Source of the DNA: Noviherbaspirillum pedocola
GTDB lineage: Bacteria; Pseudomonadota; Gammaproteobacteria; Burkholderiales; Burkholderiaceae_D
DNA length: 64,000 nt
Direction: 5' to 3'
NCBI RefSeq assembly: GCF_016632335.1
Contig: NZ_JAEPBG010000012.1
Coordinates: forward strand, 107,693 to 171,692
A model generated the notes under the pieces. The model made no database searches, had not been told where the DNA came from, and worked only from the letters and a program-made list of their open reading frames with translations. The stretch's first letter is position 1, and every line of letters starts with the position of its first letter. The position numbers and the translations under genes are program-made. Of the stretch, positions 36,167 to 44,901 are shown in pieces.

Positions 36167-37279
36167 ATGAGCCAGCTGTTCTCTCCCTATTCCCTTGGCC
36201 CGCTGCAGGTCAGGAACCGTATCGCGATCGCGCCGATGTGCCAGTACTCGGCGGAAAACGGCAATGCCACCGACTGGCACATGATCCATCTCGGCCATCT
36301 GGCGCTGTCTGGCGCCGGCGTGCTGATCATCGAGGCCACCGCGGTGGAAGACATCGGCCGCATCACGCCCGGCGATCTCGGATTGTATTCCGATGAGAAC
36401 GAAGCGGCGCTCGGCCGGGTGCTGCAGGCCATCCGCGCGTACTCCGAGATACCGGTGATGGTTCAGCTCGGCCACGCCGGCCGCAAGGCGTCCAGTTGCG
36501 CCCCGTGGGAAGGCGGCGCGCTGATTCCGCCGGAGGAAGGCGGCTGGCATACCGTGGCGCCGTCGCCGCTGCCGCATGGCGCGGATGAGCCGGCGCCGAT
36601 CGCCCTGGATGATGCGGGACTTGTACGCGTGCGCGATGCCTTCGTTGCCGCTGCCCGTCGCGCGCAGGCTCTGGGCCTGGACGGTATCGAGATTCACGCC
36701 GCGCATGGCTATCTGCTGCATCAATTCCTGTCGCCGCTGTCGAACCGGCGTACCGACCGTTACGGCGGCTCGCTCGAGAACCGCATGCGCTTTCCGCTCG
36801 AGGTCTTTGATGCGGTGCGCGCCGCGGTGCCGGTGTCGATGACGGTCGGCGTGCGGGTGTCGGCAACCGACTGGGTCGAAGGCGGCTGGGATATCGAGGA
36901 ATGCGTGAGCTTGGGAGAGGAACTGGCGCGACGCGGCTGCCATTTCATCCATGTCTCCAGCGGCGGCCTGTCGCCGCAGCAGAAGATACCGGTCGGGCCG
37001 GGCTATCAATTGGCCTTTTCGGCGCGCATCCGCCAGGAATGCGGCATGCCGACCATAGGCGTGGGCCTGATCACCGAGCCGGAACAGGCGGAAACCGTGA
37101 TTGCCAGCGGCCAGGCCGACATGGTCGCGCTGGCGCGGGCGATGCTCTACGACCCGCGCTGGCCCTGGCATGCGGCAGCCGATCTCGGCGGCCAGGTGGA
37201 TGCGCCGCCGCAGTACTGGCGTTCGCAGCCAAGGCAATATCGCAATCTGTTCGGCGAGACCACGCTCGGGCAGCGTTAG
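36167..37279 (+). CDS. NADH:flavin oxidoreductase, Old Yellow Enzyme (YqjM/XenA type)
   Basis: A 370-residue TIM-barrel FMN enzyme that reduces activated C=C bonds of enones, nitro compounds or nitrate esters with NAD(P)H. The N-terminal APMCQYSAENG places a Cys near residue 25, as in the YqjM/XenA class. HAAHGYLLHQFLSPLSNRR and DRYGGSLENRMRFPLEV are family hallmarks. FMN phosphate contacts are in VGLITEPEQAE and MVALARAMLYDPRWPWHA. The start at 36167 has an AAGGAG site; an upstream in-frame extension lacks similarity to the family. A GTAG REP doublet follows directly. Confidence 0.93.
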   Translation: MSQLFSPYSLGPLQVRNRIAIAPMCQYSAENGNATDWHMIHLGHLALSGAGVLIIEATAVEDIGRITPGDLGLYSDENEAALGRVLQAIRAYSEIPVMVQLGHAGRKASSCAPWEGGALIPPEEGGWHTVAPSPLPHGADEPAPIALDDAGLVRVRDAFVAAARRAQALGLDGIEIHAAHGYLLHQFLSPLSNRRTDRYGGSLENRMRFPLEVFDAVRAAVPVSMTVGVRVSATDWVEGGWDIEECVSLGEELARRGCHFIHVSSGGLSPQQKIPVGPGYQLAFSARIRQECGMPTIGVGLITEPEQAETVIASGQADMVALARAMLYDPRWPWHAAADLGGQVDAPPQYWRSQPRQYRNLFGETTLGQR

Positions 37280-37296
37280 CGCGTCTGGTTGAATTC

Positions 37297-37356
37297 GTAG
37301 GGTGGGCGCAAGCCCACGCGTTGTTCAACCACCGCGTGGGCTTGCGCCCACCCTAC
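37297..37356. repeat. GTAG-type REP doublet (24-bp perfect arms)
   Basis: Two inverted copies of a GTAG-initiated REP (37297-37320 and 37333-37356) pair perfectly over 24 bp with a 12-nt loop. Each arm contains its own smaller palindrome (GTGGGC-GCAA-GCCCAC). It sits between the convergent Old Yellow Enzyme and yejF-like genes. This is the layout of REP doublets mobilised by RAYT transposases; no RAYT gene is in the window. Confidence 0.85.
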
Positions 37357-37377
37357 AAGCTTGCAAGCGCAGCGCGC

Positions 37378-38967
37378 TCAGGCATGCGCCGCAACGGCGC
37401 TGTAAGTCGACGCGGCCAGCAGTCGCCGGGTATAGGGATGTGACGGCGACGACAGCAGCGTTTGCGCATCGCCCTGCTCCACCACCTGCCCATCCTTCAT
37501 CACCAGCACCCGGTGCGCCATCGCGCGGATCACCGCGAGGTCATGGCTGATGAACAGGTAAGCCATGCCATGGCGGCGCTGCAGCTCCGACAGCAGCGCC
37601 AGCACCTGCATCTGCACCGACACATCGAGCGCAGACGTCGGCTCGTCCAGCAGCACCAGCGCCGGTTTCAGCACCAGCACCCTGGCGATCGCAATGCGCT
37701 GGCGCTGGCCGCCGGAGAACTCATGCGGATAGCGGTCCATCATCGCCGCTGAGAGCCCGACTTCTTCGAGGCTGTCGGCCACGGCCTGCCGCAGTTGATG
37801 CGCATTCCATTGCGGCTGGTGCAGCGCCAGGCCTTCGGAGACGATCTGTGCAATCGTGCGACGTGGCGACAGCGACGCATACGGATCCTGGAACACCACC
37901 TGCATCTGCGCGCGCAAGGGCCGCAGGTGCGCGCTAGTCATCGCGCTGATGCGCTGGCCGCGAAAAGCGATGTCGCCGGCAACGCGCGCCGCCGACAGCC
38001 GCAGCAGCGCCATGCCGAGCGTGGACTTGCCGCTGCCGGATTCGCCGACGATGCCCAGGGTTTCGCCGGGCGCAAGCGCCACGCTGACATCATCGACGGC
38101 GACGAATTCGCGTTTCCTGAACCAGCCCTGCGGAATATCGAAGATGCAGCGCACCTTGTTGGCTTCAAGCAGCGGCGCGCCTCCGGACGACACCGGCGCC
38201 ACCATGCGCTGCGGATGACTGGCAAGCAGCTTCTTGGTGTAAGGCTCGCGCGGATTGGCGAAGAGCTCGGCCGTCGGCGCGGCTTCAACCAGGCGGCCTC
38301 CCTCCATCACGCCGACACGATCGGCGAAATGGCGCACCAGGTTCAGGTCATGGCTGATCATCAGCACCGCCATGTTTTCCTGGCGCTGCAAGTCGTTGAG
38401 CAACTCCAGGATCTGCACCTGTATCGTCACGTCCAGCGCCGTGGTCGGCTCGTCGGCGATCAGCAATTTTGGCCGGCAGGCCAGCGCCATCGCGATCATC
38501 GCGCGCTGGCGTTGGCCGCCGGAGAGCTGATGCGGATACGCCAGCGCGCGCCGCGCCGGCTCCGGAATGCCGGTCTTCTCCAGCAGCTCCACCGCGCGCT
38601 GCGCCGCCTGCCTGGCTGACAGGCCTTCATGCAGCGTCAGCACCTCGGCGATCTGGTTGCCGATGGTGAACAGCGGATTCAGGGCTGTCATCGGCTCCTG
38701 GAAGATCATCGCCACATCCTTGCCGCGCAGCCGGCGCAGCTTGGCTTCGGGCCGCTGCAGGATATCGTCGCCTTCGAACAGGATGCGTCCGCCGTAACGC
38801 GCATCGCCGTTCAGGCGCAGCACCGACAGCGCGGTGACGGTCTTGCCGGACCCGGATTCGCCGACCAGCGCGAACTTCTCGCCGGGCGCGATGGAAAAGC
38901 TGACGTCGTCGACGACGGTGGTGTCGCCGAAGGCGACGCGGAGGTGTTGGACATCGAGCAGGCTCAT
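37378..38967 (-). CDS. yejF: Dipeptide/oligopeptide ABC transporter ATPase, fused (YejF-like)
   Basis: A 529-residue protein with two complete ATP-binding domains. The first has Walker A GESGSGKT, signature [15 protein letters not shown] and Walker B LLIADEPTTALD. The second has [30 protein letters not shown] and LVLLDEPTSALD. The tandem layout is that of YejF, the ATPase of the microcin C/oligopeptide uptake system. Its partners, permeases YejE and YejB and binding protein YejA, are encoded upstream at 39.6-43.5 kb. The operon is interrupted by a DUF4160/DUF2442 pair that ends 6 nt before this start, so expression probably depends on read-through of that cassette. Confidence 0.9.
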   Translation of the reverse strand: MSLLDVQHLRVAFGDTTVVDDVSFSIAPGEKFALVGESGSGKTVTALSVLRLNGDARYGGRILFEGDDILQRPEAKLRRLRGKDVAMIFQEPMTALNPLFTIGNQIAEVLTLHEGLSARQAAQRAVELLEKTGIPEPARRALAYPHQLSGGQRQRAMIAMALACRPKLLIADEPTTALDVTIQVQILELLNDLQRQENMAVLMISHDLNLVRHFADRVGVMEGGRLVEAAPTAELFANPREPYTKKLLASHPQRMVAPVSSGGAPLLEANKVRCIFDIPQGWFRKREFVAVDDVSVALAPGETLGIVGESGSGKSTLGMALLRLSAARVAGDIAFRGQRISAMTSAHLRPLRAQMQVVFQDPYASLSPRRTIAQIVSEGLALHQPQWNAHQLRQAVADSLEEVGLSAAMMDRYPHEFSGGQRQRIAIARVLVLKPALVLLDEPTSALDVSVQMQVLALLSELQRRHGMAYLFISHDLAVIRAMAHRVLVMKDGQVVEQGDAQTLLSSPSHPYTRRLLAASTYSAVAAHA

Positions 38968-38973
38968 AAAACC

Positions 38974-39276
38974 TCAACCCGTGCGACGCAGGGACGACCC
39001 TGCGTTTCTATCCGCCGCCAACGCATCGCCTGCCGCCGTTTCAATGGGGATCATTCCATGCAAAAGCATTTCGGGAGCAATGTCCTGTTCATTGGGCCAA
39101 GTCACTGCACCAAGAACGATGCCGACTTGCGCGAAGTACTGCGGATTGCGCAGTTCGCGAAAGACACCGTGATCGAGATATGGCTTCAGATCGAATATTC
39201 CCTTGCGTCCATCAGCGATTTCCACGTAGATCCGAAAGTCAGGCAGGGGTTTGACGAACTTCACGTCCCAGTACAT
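38974..39276 (-). CDS. DUF2442 family small protein
   Basis: A 100-residue protein whose first 80 residues match the DUF2442 pattern (VKPLPDFRIYVEIADG, FDLKPYLDHGVFRELRNP, GAVTWPNEQDIAPEMLL). A short unrelated tail follows. DUF2442 genes are very often paired with a DUF4160 gene, as here with 9 nt between them, and such pairs behave like toxin-antitoxin or other small mobile modules by genomic distribution. That role is not proven. The gene ends 6 nt before the yejF start and probably provides translational context for it. Confidence 0.78.
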   Translation of the reverse strand: MYWDVKFVKPLPDFRIYVEIADGRKGIFDLKPYLDHGVFRELRNPQYFAQVGIVLGAVTWPNEQDIAPEMLLHGMIPIETAAGDALAADRNAGSSLRRTG

Positions 39277-39285
39277 AACGACCTC

Positions 39286-39552
39286 TCACAACGGAGCGAT
39301 TTTGTAGGGATTTTCCCCGTTGACCGCAAGCTCCCAATCGGCCATCAACTCATCACGATGCAGCTCAATCCATGCCTGCACCAGACGAAACTGTTTGCGC
39401 GGCAGGTCACCAGAAAGAACTTCGGCATCCGCAATGCTGATGGAAGCCTCGAATTCCGCGTACCTCGCATGGATATGCGGCAGGGCATGCTGCCTGTTGT
39501 CGAGCAAATACATGCGGATGATGATCCCGTAAAACATCGAAATGACAGGCAT
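39286..39552 (-). CDS. DUF4160 family small protein
   Basis: An 88-residue protein with the DUF4160 signature (MPVISMFYGIIIRMYL, HALPHIHARYAEFEASI). The start at 39552 has an AGGGAG site and matches the family start; a longer frame begins 22 residues upstream. DUF4160 is thought to be one member of a small two-gene module with DUF2442, which follows directly. The pair is placed between the yejE- and yejF-like genes, which are otherwise contiguous in related operons. Confidence 0.78.
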   Translation of the reverse strand: MPVISMFYGIIIRMYLLDNRQHALPHIHARYAEFEASISIADAEVLSGDLPRKQFRLVQAWIELHRDELMADWELAVNGENPYKIAPL

Positions 39553-39647
39553 GGATGCGCTCCCTGTTGTTTGCTGTTTCAGCACAACACTTCCTCCTAT
39601 CTGATGATCCATCAGCATTCAGCTCCACATGCGAGCACAAGCCCGCC

Positions 39648-40679
39648 TCAAGACTTCCTCCGCACATCCAGCGAATTGCGCAAGGCATCGCCGATATTGG
39701 TCAACAGCAGCAGCGTGATCGCCAGCACGGCAAAGGTTGACAGCGCGATCCACCAGGCGTCGAGATTGTTCTTGCCCTGGGCCAGCAGCTCGCCGAGGCT
39801 GGGCGTGGACGGCGGCACGCCCAGGCCGAGGAAGTCCAGGCTGGTCAGCGCGAGGATCGCGGCGCTCATGCGAAACGGCAGGAAAGTCACCACCGTGGTC
39901 AGGCTGTTGGGCAATACGTGGCGCCAGATGATCTGCCCGTTGGACAGGCCCAGCGCGCGCGCTGCCTGCACGTATTCGAGGTTGCGGTTGCGCAGAAAAT
40001 CGGCGCGCACATAGTCGGACAGGCCCATCCAGCCGAACAGCGACAGCAGCACCAGCAGCAGCCCGATGCTCGGATCGAAGATCGAAGAGAAGATGATCAG
40101 CAGGTACAGCTCCGGCATCGAGCCCCAGATCTCGATGAAGCGCTGGAACAGGAGGTCGGTGCGTCCGGCGAAATAGCCCTGCACCGCGCCGGTGGCCACG
40201 CCCAGGATCACGCCGATGATGGTCAGCGCGATGCCGAACAGGATCGACACCCGGAAGCCGTACAGCAGGCGCGCCACCACGTCGCGTCCGCGGTCATCGG
40301 TGCCCAGCCAGTTCTCGCTCGAGGGCGGCGCCGGGTTCGGCGACTTCGCGAAATAGTTCAGCGTGTCATAGCGATAGTGGTTCGGCGGATAGACCGCCCA
40401 GTTGCCGGGCTTGCCGAACTGGTCGCGGATGAAGGGATCGAGGTAATCGGCCGGTGTATCGAAGTCGCCGCCGAACTCCTTTTCGGAGTAGGTCGACACG
40501 ATCGGAAAGATCAGCCGGCCGTCGTAGCGCGCCACCAGCGGCTTGTCGTTGGACAGCAGTTCGGCGCACAGCGAGAGTCCGAACAGCACCAGGAAAATCA
40601 CCAGGCTCCAGTAGCCGCGGCGGCTCTGCCGGAAGCGCAGCCAGATGCGGCGGTTCGGCGATATCGATTGCGGGCTCAT
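39648..40679 (-). CDS. yejE: Oligopeptide ABC transporter permease (YejE-like)
   Basis: A 343-residue inner-membrane permease. An N-terminal helix (GYWSLVIFLVLFGLSLCAEL) is followed by a periplasmic insert of about 100 residues typical of YejE, then five helices. The conserved binding-protein-dependent permease loop is present (EYVQAARALGLSNGQIIWRH). The insert contains LGTDDRGRDVVARLLYG, a DppC/OppC-type motif. The start at 40679 overlaps the yejB stop by 4 nt. Works with YejB, YejF and YejA to import peptides. Confidence 0.9.
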   Translation of the reverse strand: MSPQSISPNRRIWLRFRQSRRGYWSLVIFLVLFGLSLCAELLSNDKPLVARYDGRLIFPIVSTYSEKEFGGDFDTPADYLDPFIRDQFGKPGNWAVYPPNHYRYDTLNYFAKSPNPAPPSSENWLGTDDRGRDVVARLLYGFRVSILFGIALTIIGVILGVATGAVQGYFAGRTDLLFQRFIEIWGSMPELYLLIIFSSIFDPSIGLLLVLLSLFGWMGLSDYVRADFLRNRNLEYVQAARALGLSNGQIIWRHVLPNSLTTVVTFLPFRMSAAILALTSLDFLGLGVPPSTPSLGELLAQGKNNLDAWWIALSTFAVLAITLLLLTNIGDALRNSLDVRRKS

Positions 40680-41740
40680 CGCGACAGGCTCTCGAATTGC
40701 ACCCGCGGATCGGCCCAGACGTAGCACAGGTCGCCGAGCAACTTCACCACAAGGCCGATCAGGGTGAACAGATACAGCGTGCCCATCACCACCGGGTAGT
40801 CGCGCCGTATCACCGATTCATAGGACAACAGGCCGAGGCCATCGAGCGAGAACAGCGTCTCGATCAAGAGGCTGCCGGCGAAGAAGGCGCCGATGAAGGC
40901 TGCCGGGAAACCGGTCACCAGCGGGATCAGCGCATTGCGGAACACATGCTTGTACAGCACCCGCCGCTCGTCCAGGCCCTTGGCGCGTGCGGTCAGCACA
41001 TACTGCTTGCGGATCTCTTCGAGGAAGGTATTCTTGGTCAGCATCGTCATCACCGCGAAGGAACCGGCGACCGAGGCCGTCACCGGCAGCGTGATGTGCC
41101 ACAGGTAATCGAGGATCTTGCCGCCGACGGACAGCGTGTCCCAGTCGTCCGAGGTCAGGCCGCGCAGCGGGAACCATTGCAGGAAGCTGCCGCCGCCGAA
41201 CAGCACCAGCAGCAGCACGCCGAGCACGAAACCGGGAATCGAATAGCCGATCAGCACCAGCATGCTCGTGACGGCGTCGAAGCGGCTGCCTTCGCGCACC
41301 GCCTTGGCAATGCCCAGCGGCACCGAGATCAGGTAGGTGATGAAGAAGGTCCACAGGCCGATCGAGATCGACACCGGCAGCTTGGACTTCACCAGTTGCC
41401 AGACATCCATGTGGTGATAGAAGCTCTGGCCGAGGTCGAAGCGGGCGAAGCCCTTCAGCATCTGCCAGAAGCGCGCCAGCGGTGGCTTGTCGAAGCCGTA
41501 CAGCGCCTGGATTTCCTTGACGCGTTCCGGGTCGATGCCCTGACGGCCCCGGTATTGCGACGCGCCGCCGCCGCTGGCTTCACCGCCGCCGGTTGCCGCG
41601 CCCTTGCGCAATTCCATGATTGCCTGCTCCACCGGACCTCCCGGCACGAACTGGATCACGGCGAAGGTGATGGCGACCACGCCCAAGAGCGTGGGAATCA
41701 TCAGCAGCACGCGTTTGAAGATGTATGCCCAGATATTCAT
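40676..41740 (-). CDS. yejB: Oligopeptide ABC transporter permease (YejB-like)
   Basis: A 354-residue inner-membrane permease of the DppB/OppB type, beginning MNIWAYIFKRVLLMIPTLLG and VVAITFAVIQFVPGGPVEQ. The coupling loop is YVLTARAKGLDERRVLYKH, and the last helices include DGLGLLSYESVIRRDYPVVM. An insert at about residues 50-80 is Gly/Ala-rich. The start at 41740 lies 10 nt after the yejA stop, and the gene overlaps yejE by 4 nt at its end. Confidence 0.9.
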   Translation of the reverse strand: MNIWAYIFKRVLLMIPTLLGVVAITFAVIQFVPGGPVEQAIMELRKGAATGGGEASGGGASQYRGRQGIDPERVKEIQALYGFDKPPLARFWQMLKGFARFDLGQSFYHHMDVWQLVKSKLPVSISIGLWTFFITYLISVPLGIAKAVREGSRFDAVTSMLVLIGYSIPGFVLGVLLLVLFGGGSFLQWFPLRGLTSDDWDTLSVGGKILDYLWHITLPVTASVAGSFAVMTMLTKNTFLEEIRKQYVLTARAKGLDERRVLYKHVFRNALIPLVTGFPAAFIGAFFAGSLLIETLFSLDGLGLLSYESVIRRDYPVVMGTLYLFTLIGLVVKLLGDLCYVWADPRVQFESLSR

Positions 41741-41750
41741 GCTTAGTTCC

Positions 41751-43547
41751 TCATCTCGGCTTCTGCTGCCACCACATCGACACCACGTACGACTCGGCCT
41801 GGTAATACAGCGGCAGCTGTTGCGGCATGCCGAAGCGGTTGCGATAGGACACACGGTGCGTCGACGAATACCAGTGCGGCACCACGATGTATTTGTTCAG
41901 CAGCACCCGGTCCAGCGCCCTGGCAGCCGCTATCAGTTCGCGGCGGGTATTGGCCGTCAACAGCGCATCGAGCAGCTTGTCCACCGCCGGATCCTTCAGT
42001 CCCCAGACATTGTTCGAACCCGGTTCGTCGGCTGCCTTCGAGCTGAACATGTCGAGCAGCTCGCTGCCAGGGCTGTTGCTGGCGCCGAAACGCTGCGAGG
42101 TCATGTCGAAATCGAATTCCTCCATGCGTTTTTGCAGCAGCGCGAAGTCCGCGCTGCGCTGGCTCACCTGGATGCCGAGCTTCTGCAGGTTGCGGATGTA
42201 GACGCTGATGATGCGCGACATCGCCGACTGGTCGTCGATGACTTCGAACACCAGCGGCTGCCCCTTCGCATTGCGCAGCGCGCCGTCACGGTATTCCCAC
42301 CCGGCCTGGCGCAGCAATTCCCGCGCCTGGCGCAGATTGGCGCGCAGCGACGATGGCGGATTCGTGCTCGGCGGCACCGGAACTGGCCCGAACACCGCGG
42401 AATCGAGCTTGTCGCGCATCGGCTCGAGCAGCTTCAGCTCGTCTTCGCTCGGCGTGCCGGTCGCGGCCAGTTCGCTGTTGGTGAAGAAGGAATTGATGCG
42501 CTTGTACTGGTTGTAGAACAGCTGGCGGTCCATCCATTCGAAGTCCAGCGCCAGGCCGAGCGCCTGTCTGACGCGAATGTCCTGGAATTGCGCGCGCCGC
42601 AGGTTCATCACGAAGGCCTGCATGCCGGCGACATTCGAATGCGGAAACTCGCGCTTGATGATTTCCCCGCTGCGGAACTTCGGTCCGTTGTAAGCGCGCG
42701 TCCAGTTCTTCGCGCTGTATTCCACCGTCACATCGAATTCCCCGGCCTTGAAGGCCTCGAGCTTGGCGGTGTCGTCCTTGTACAGGCGATACAGGATGCG
42801 CTCGAAGTTGAACATGCCGCGCCGCGCGGGCACATCCTTTCCCCAGTAATCTGGATTGCGCCGGTAGCTGATCGAGCGGCCGACGTCGTAGCGGTCGATC
42901 AGGTAAGGGCCGCTGGAAATCGGCGCTTCCAGGCCGATCTTGTCGAACGTCGTCTTCGCACCCCACTTGCGCGAGAACACCGGCACGCCGCCGACGATCA
43001 GCGGCAGCTCGCGGTTATTGGAGCGGAAGTCGAAGCGCACGGTACGCTCGTCAACGACTGCGCATTGCTTGACCTCGGCGAAGATGGACTTGAATTGCGG
43101 CGCGCCCTTGGCGATCAGGGTGTCGAAGGAGAATTTGACATCGGCGGCCAGCACCGGGTCGCCATTGTTGAAACGAGCCCTGGGGTTGAGGCGGAATACG
43201 ATGGAGCGGCGGTCCGGCGCGACTTCCATGTCCTCGGCAAGCAGGCCGTACATGCTGGCGCTTTCGTCGGCGGAACCGGTGGCGAGCGTCTCGAACATCA
43301 GCTCGCTGATGCCGGCGGCGGCCACGCCCTTGAGCGAATACGGGTTGAACTTGTCGAAGCTGGTGCGGCGGTCGGGATTGGCCAGGTACAGCTCGCCGCC
43401 CCGGGGCGCATCGGGATTCACGTAGTCGAAATGGGTGAAGCCGGCCGGGTACTTGGGCGAGTCGTACAGCGCGAACGCATGCGCGGCCAGCGCATCGTTG
43501 CCGCAAAAGATGGCGGCCAGGAAAAGGAATGCCGGAAGTTTTGCCAT
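41751..43547 (-). CDS. yejA: Peptide ABC transporter substrate-binding protein (YejA-like)
   Basis: A 598-residue periplasmic solute-binding protein (family 5). A signal peptide ([19 protein letters not shown]) comes first. Characteristic segments are [20 protein letters not shown] just after the signal, [18 protein letters not shown] and the C-terminal [11 protein letters not shown]. It captures peptides, and in E. coli the equivalent transporter also takes up microcin C-type compounds. It is first in the minus-strand yejABEF operon, divergent from fabI across 235 nt that should hold both promoters. Confidence 0.9.
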   Translation of the reverse strand: MAKLPAFLFLAAIFCGNDALAAHAFALYDSPKYPAGFTHFDYVNPDAPRGGELYLANPDRRTSFDKFNPYSLKGVAAAGISELMFETLATGSADESASMYGLLAEDMEVAPDRRSIVFRLNPRARFNNGDPVLAADVKFSFDTLIAKGAPQFKSIFAEVKQCAVVDERTVRFDFRSNNRELPLIVGGVPVFSRKWGAKTTFDKIGLEAPISSGPYLIDRYDVGRSISYRRNPDYWGKDVPARRGMFNFERILYRLYKDDTAKLEAFKAGEFDVTVEYSAKNWTRAYNGPKFRSGEIIKREFPHSNVAGMQAFVMNLRRAQFQDIRVRQALGLALDFEWMDRQLFYNQYKRINSFFTNSELAATGTPSEDELKLLEPMRDKLDSAVFGPVPVPPSTNPPSSLRANLRQARELLRQAGWEYRDGALRNAKGQPLVFEVIDDQSAMSRIISVYIRNLQKLGIQVSQRSADFALLQKRMEEFDFDMTSQRFGASNSPGSELLDMFSSKAADEPGSNNVWGLKDPAVDKLLDALLTANTRRELIAAARALDRVLLNKYIVVPHWYSSTHRVSYRNRFGMPQQLPLYYQAESYVVSMWWQQKPR

Positions 43548-43782
43548 GCGCCTGTCGTTTCGCTCCTGGGATGAAGGTGTGCGCCGCAACGGCGCTGCCG
43601 CGAGTGCGGGCTATTGTACAGAAGACCACAACTGTTTCAGGCGCGTCGCGAATGCCGACAAGCCTTGCGCACCGTTGCCGGAATCCGCAAGGCTTGCCCT
43701 GCGTTCAAGCAGTCCCTACAATCTTGCGGTTTCAAAAACCGGCTGTCCGCGCCGCATCGCAACCCCCTCTCCCGGAGTTCCC

Positions 43783-44565
43783 ATGGCTTTCCTGCAAGGC
43801 AAAAAAATCCTGATCACCGGTCTGCTGTCCAACCGGTCCATCGCCTACGGCATTGCCCAGGCCTGCAAGCGGGAAGGCGCGGAACTGGCATTTACCTATG
43901 TCGGCGACCGCTTCCGCGATCGCATCACCGAATTTGCGCAGGAATTCGACAGCAAGCTGGTATTCGATTGCGACGTCGGCAGCGATGAGCAGATCAATGC
44001 GGTGTTCGCCGACCTCGGCAAGTCCTGGGAACGGCTCGACGGCCTGGTGCACGCAATCGGCTTCGCACCGCGCGAAGCGATCGCCGGCGACTTCCTCGAC
44101 GGCATGACGCGCGAGAACTTCCGCATCGCGCACGACATCTCGGCGTACAGCTTCCCGGCCATGGCCAAGGCCGCACTGCCGATGCTGTCGGACCACGCGG
44201 CGCTGCTGACCCTGTCTTACCTCGGTTCCATGCGCGCCCTGCCCAACTACAACACCATGGGCCTGGCCAAGGCATCGCTGGAAGCGTCGGTGCGCTATCT
44301 CGCCGAATCGCTGGGCGGACGCGGGGTGCGTGTCAACGGCATTTCCGCCGGCCCGATCAAGACCCTGGCCGCGTCCGGCATCAAGGACTTCGGCAAGATC
44401 CTGAACTTTGTGAAGGAGCATGCGCCGCTGCGCCGCAACGTGACGATCGAGGACGTCGGCAACGCCGCCGCCTTCCTGCTGTCCGATCTGGCCGGCGGCA
44501 TCACCGGCGAAATCACCTATGTCGACGGCGGCTTCTCGCATGTCGTCGGCGGCATTGCCGAATAA
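43783..44565 (+). CDS. fabI: Enoyl-[acyl-carrier-protein] reductase (NADH)
   Basis: A 260-residue FabI, the last reductive step of each fatty-acid elongation cycle and the target of triclosan. The NADH-binding start is [20 protein letters not shown]. The catalytic pair lies in NYNTMGLAK (Tyr-x6-Lys), and [16 protein letters not shown] and [14 protein letters not shown] complete the short-chain dehydrogenase fold. The start at 43783 with an upstream GGAG site fits the family length. Location next to a yej-type transporter is common in Burkholderiales. Confidence 0.95.
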   Translation: MAFLQGKKILITGLLSNRSIAYGIAQACKREGAELAFTYVGDRFRDRITEFAQEFDSKLVFDCDVGSDEQINAVFADLGKSWERLDGLVHAIGFAPREAIAGDFLDGMTRENFRIAHDISAYSFPAMAKAALPMLSDHAALLTLSYLGSMRALPNYNTMGLAKASLEASVRYLAESLGGRGVRVNGISAGPIKTLAASGIKDFGKILNFVKEHAPLRRNVTIEDVGNAAAFLLSDLAGGITGEITYVDGGFSHVVGGIAE

Positions 44566-44628
44566 GCATTGCATTGAATCCTACCGCTCGGGCAGCGGCA
44601 AATCCTTGAAAATACAGTGAAAAAGCAC

Positions 44629-44658
44629 TGGACAAATCACTGCCCGAGCAGATACACT
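44629..44658 (+). promoter_or_regulatory. Candidate promoter for rhlE
   Basis: TGGACA (44629-44634, 5 of 6 to consensus) and TACACT (44653-44658, 4 of 6) are separated by 18 nt. If used, the rhlE mRNA would have a leader of about 235 nt. The 336-nt gap after fabI also holds a 10-bp inverted repeat (GCTCGGGCAG at 44587, its complement at 44640) and no other gene. Confidence 0.4.
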
Positions 44659-44901
44659 GCGGTTTGTGCGTTGCAGTAATCCACGCATTTCGTCGCACCG
44701 CTTACCCTTACCGACAATAAAGCCCTCCGCCCCTGGTGTCGCTCTCAGACACCGTCCCGGCGCAAAGCTTTTGTGCCGAATCCTCTTTCGAGTATTCCTG
44801 CTGTTTTTTTGGTTGGCGATGCATTTCCCGCGCATGGCACGTTTCGATGGCGACATCGCCGTCCGGCTTTTGCGCATGACTTCCTTCAACGAAAGAACCT
44901 G

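Noticed and set aside
41604..43574. A 656-codon plus-strand frame over yejA
   Set aside because: Antisense shadow. yejA has a signal peptide and family motifs on the other strand.
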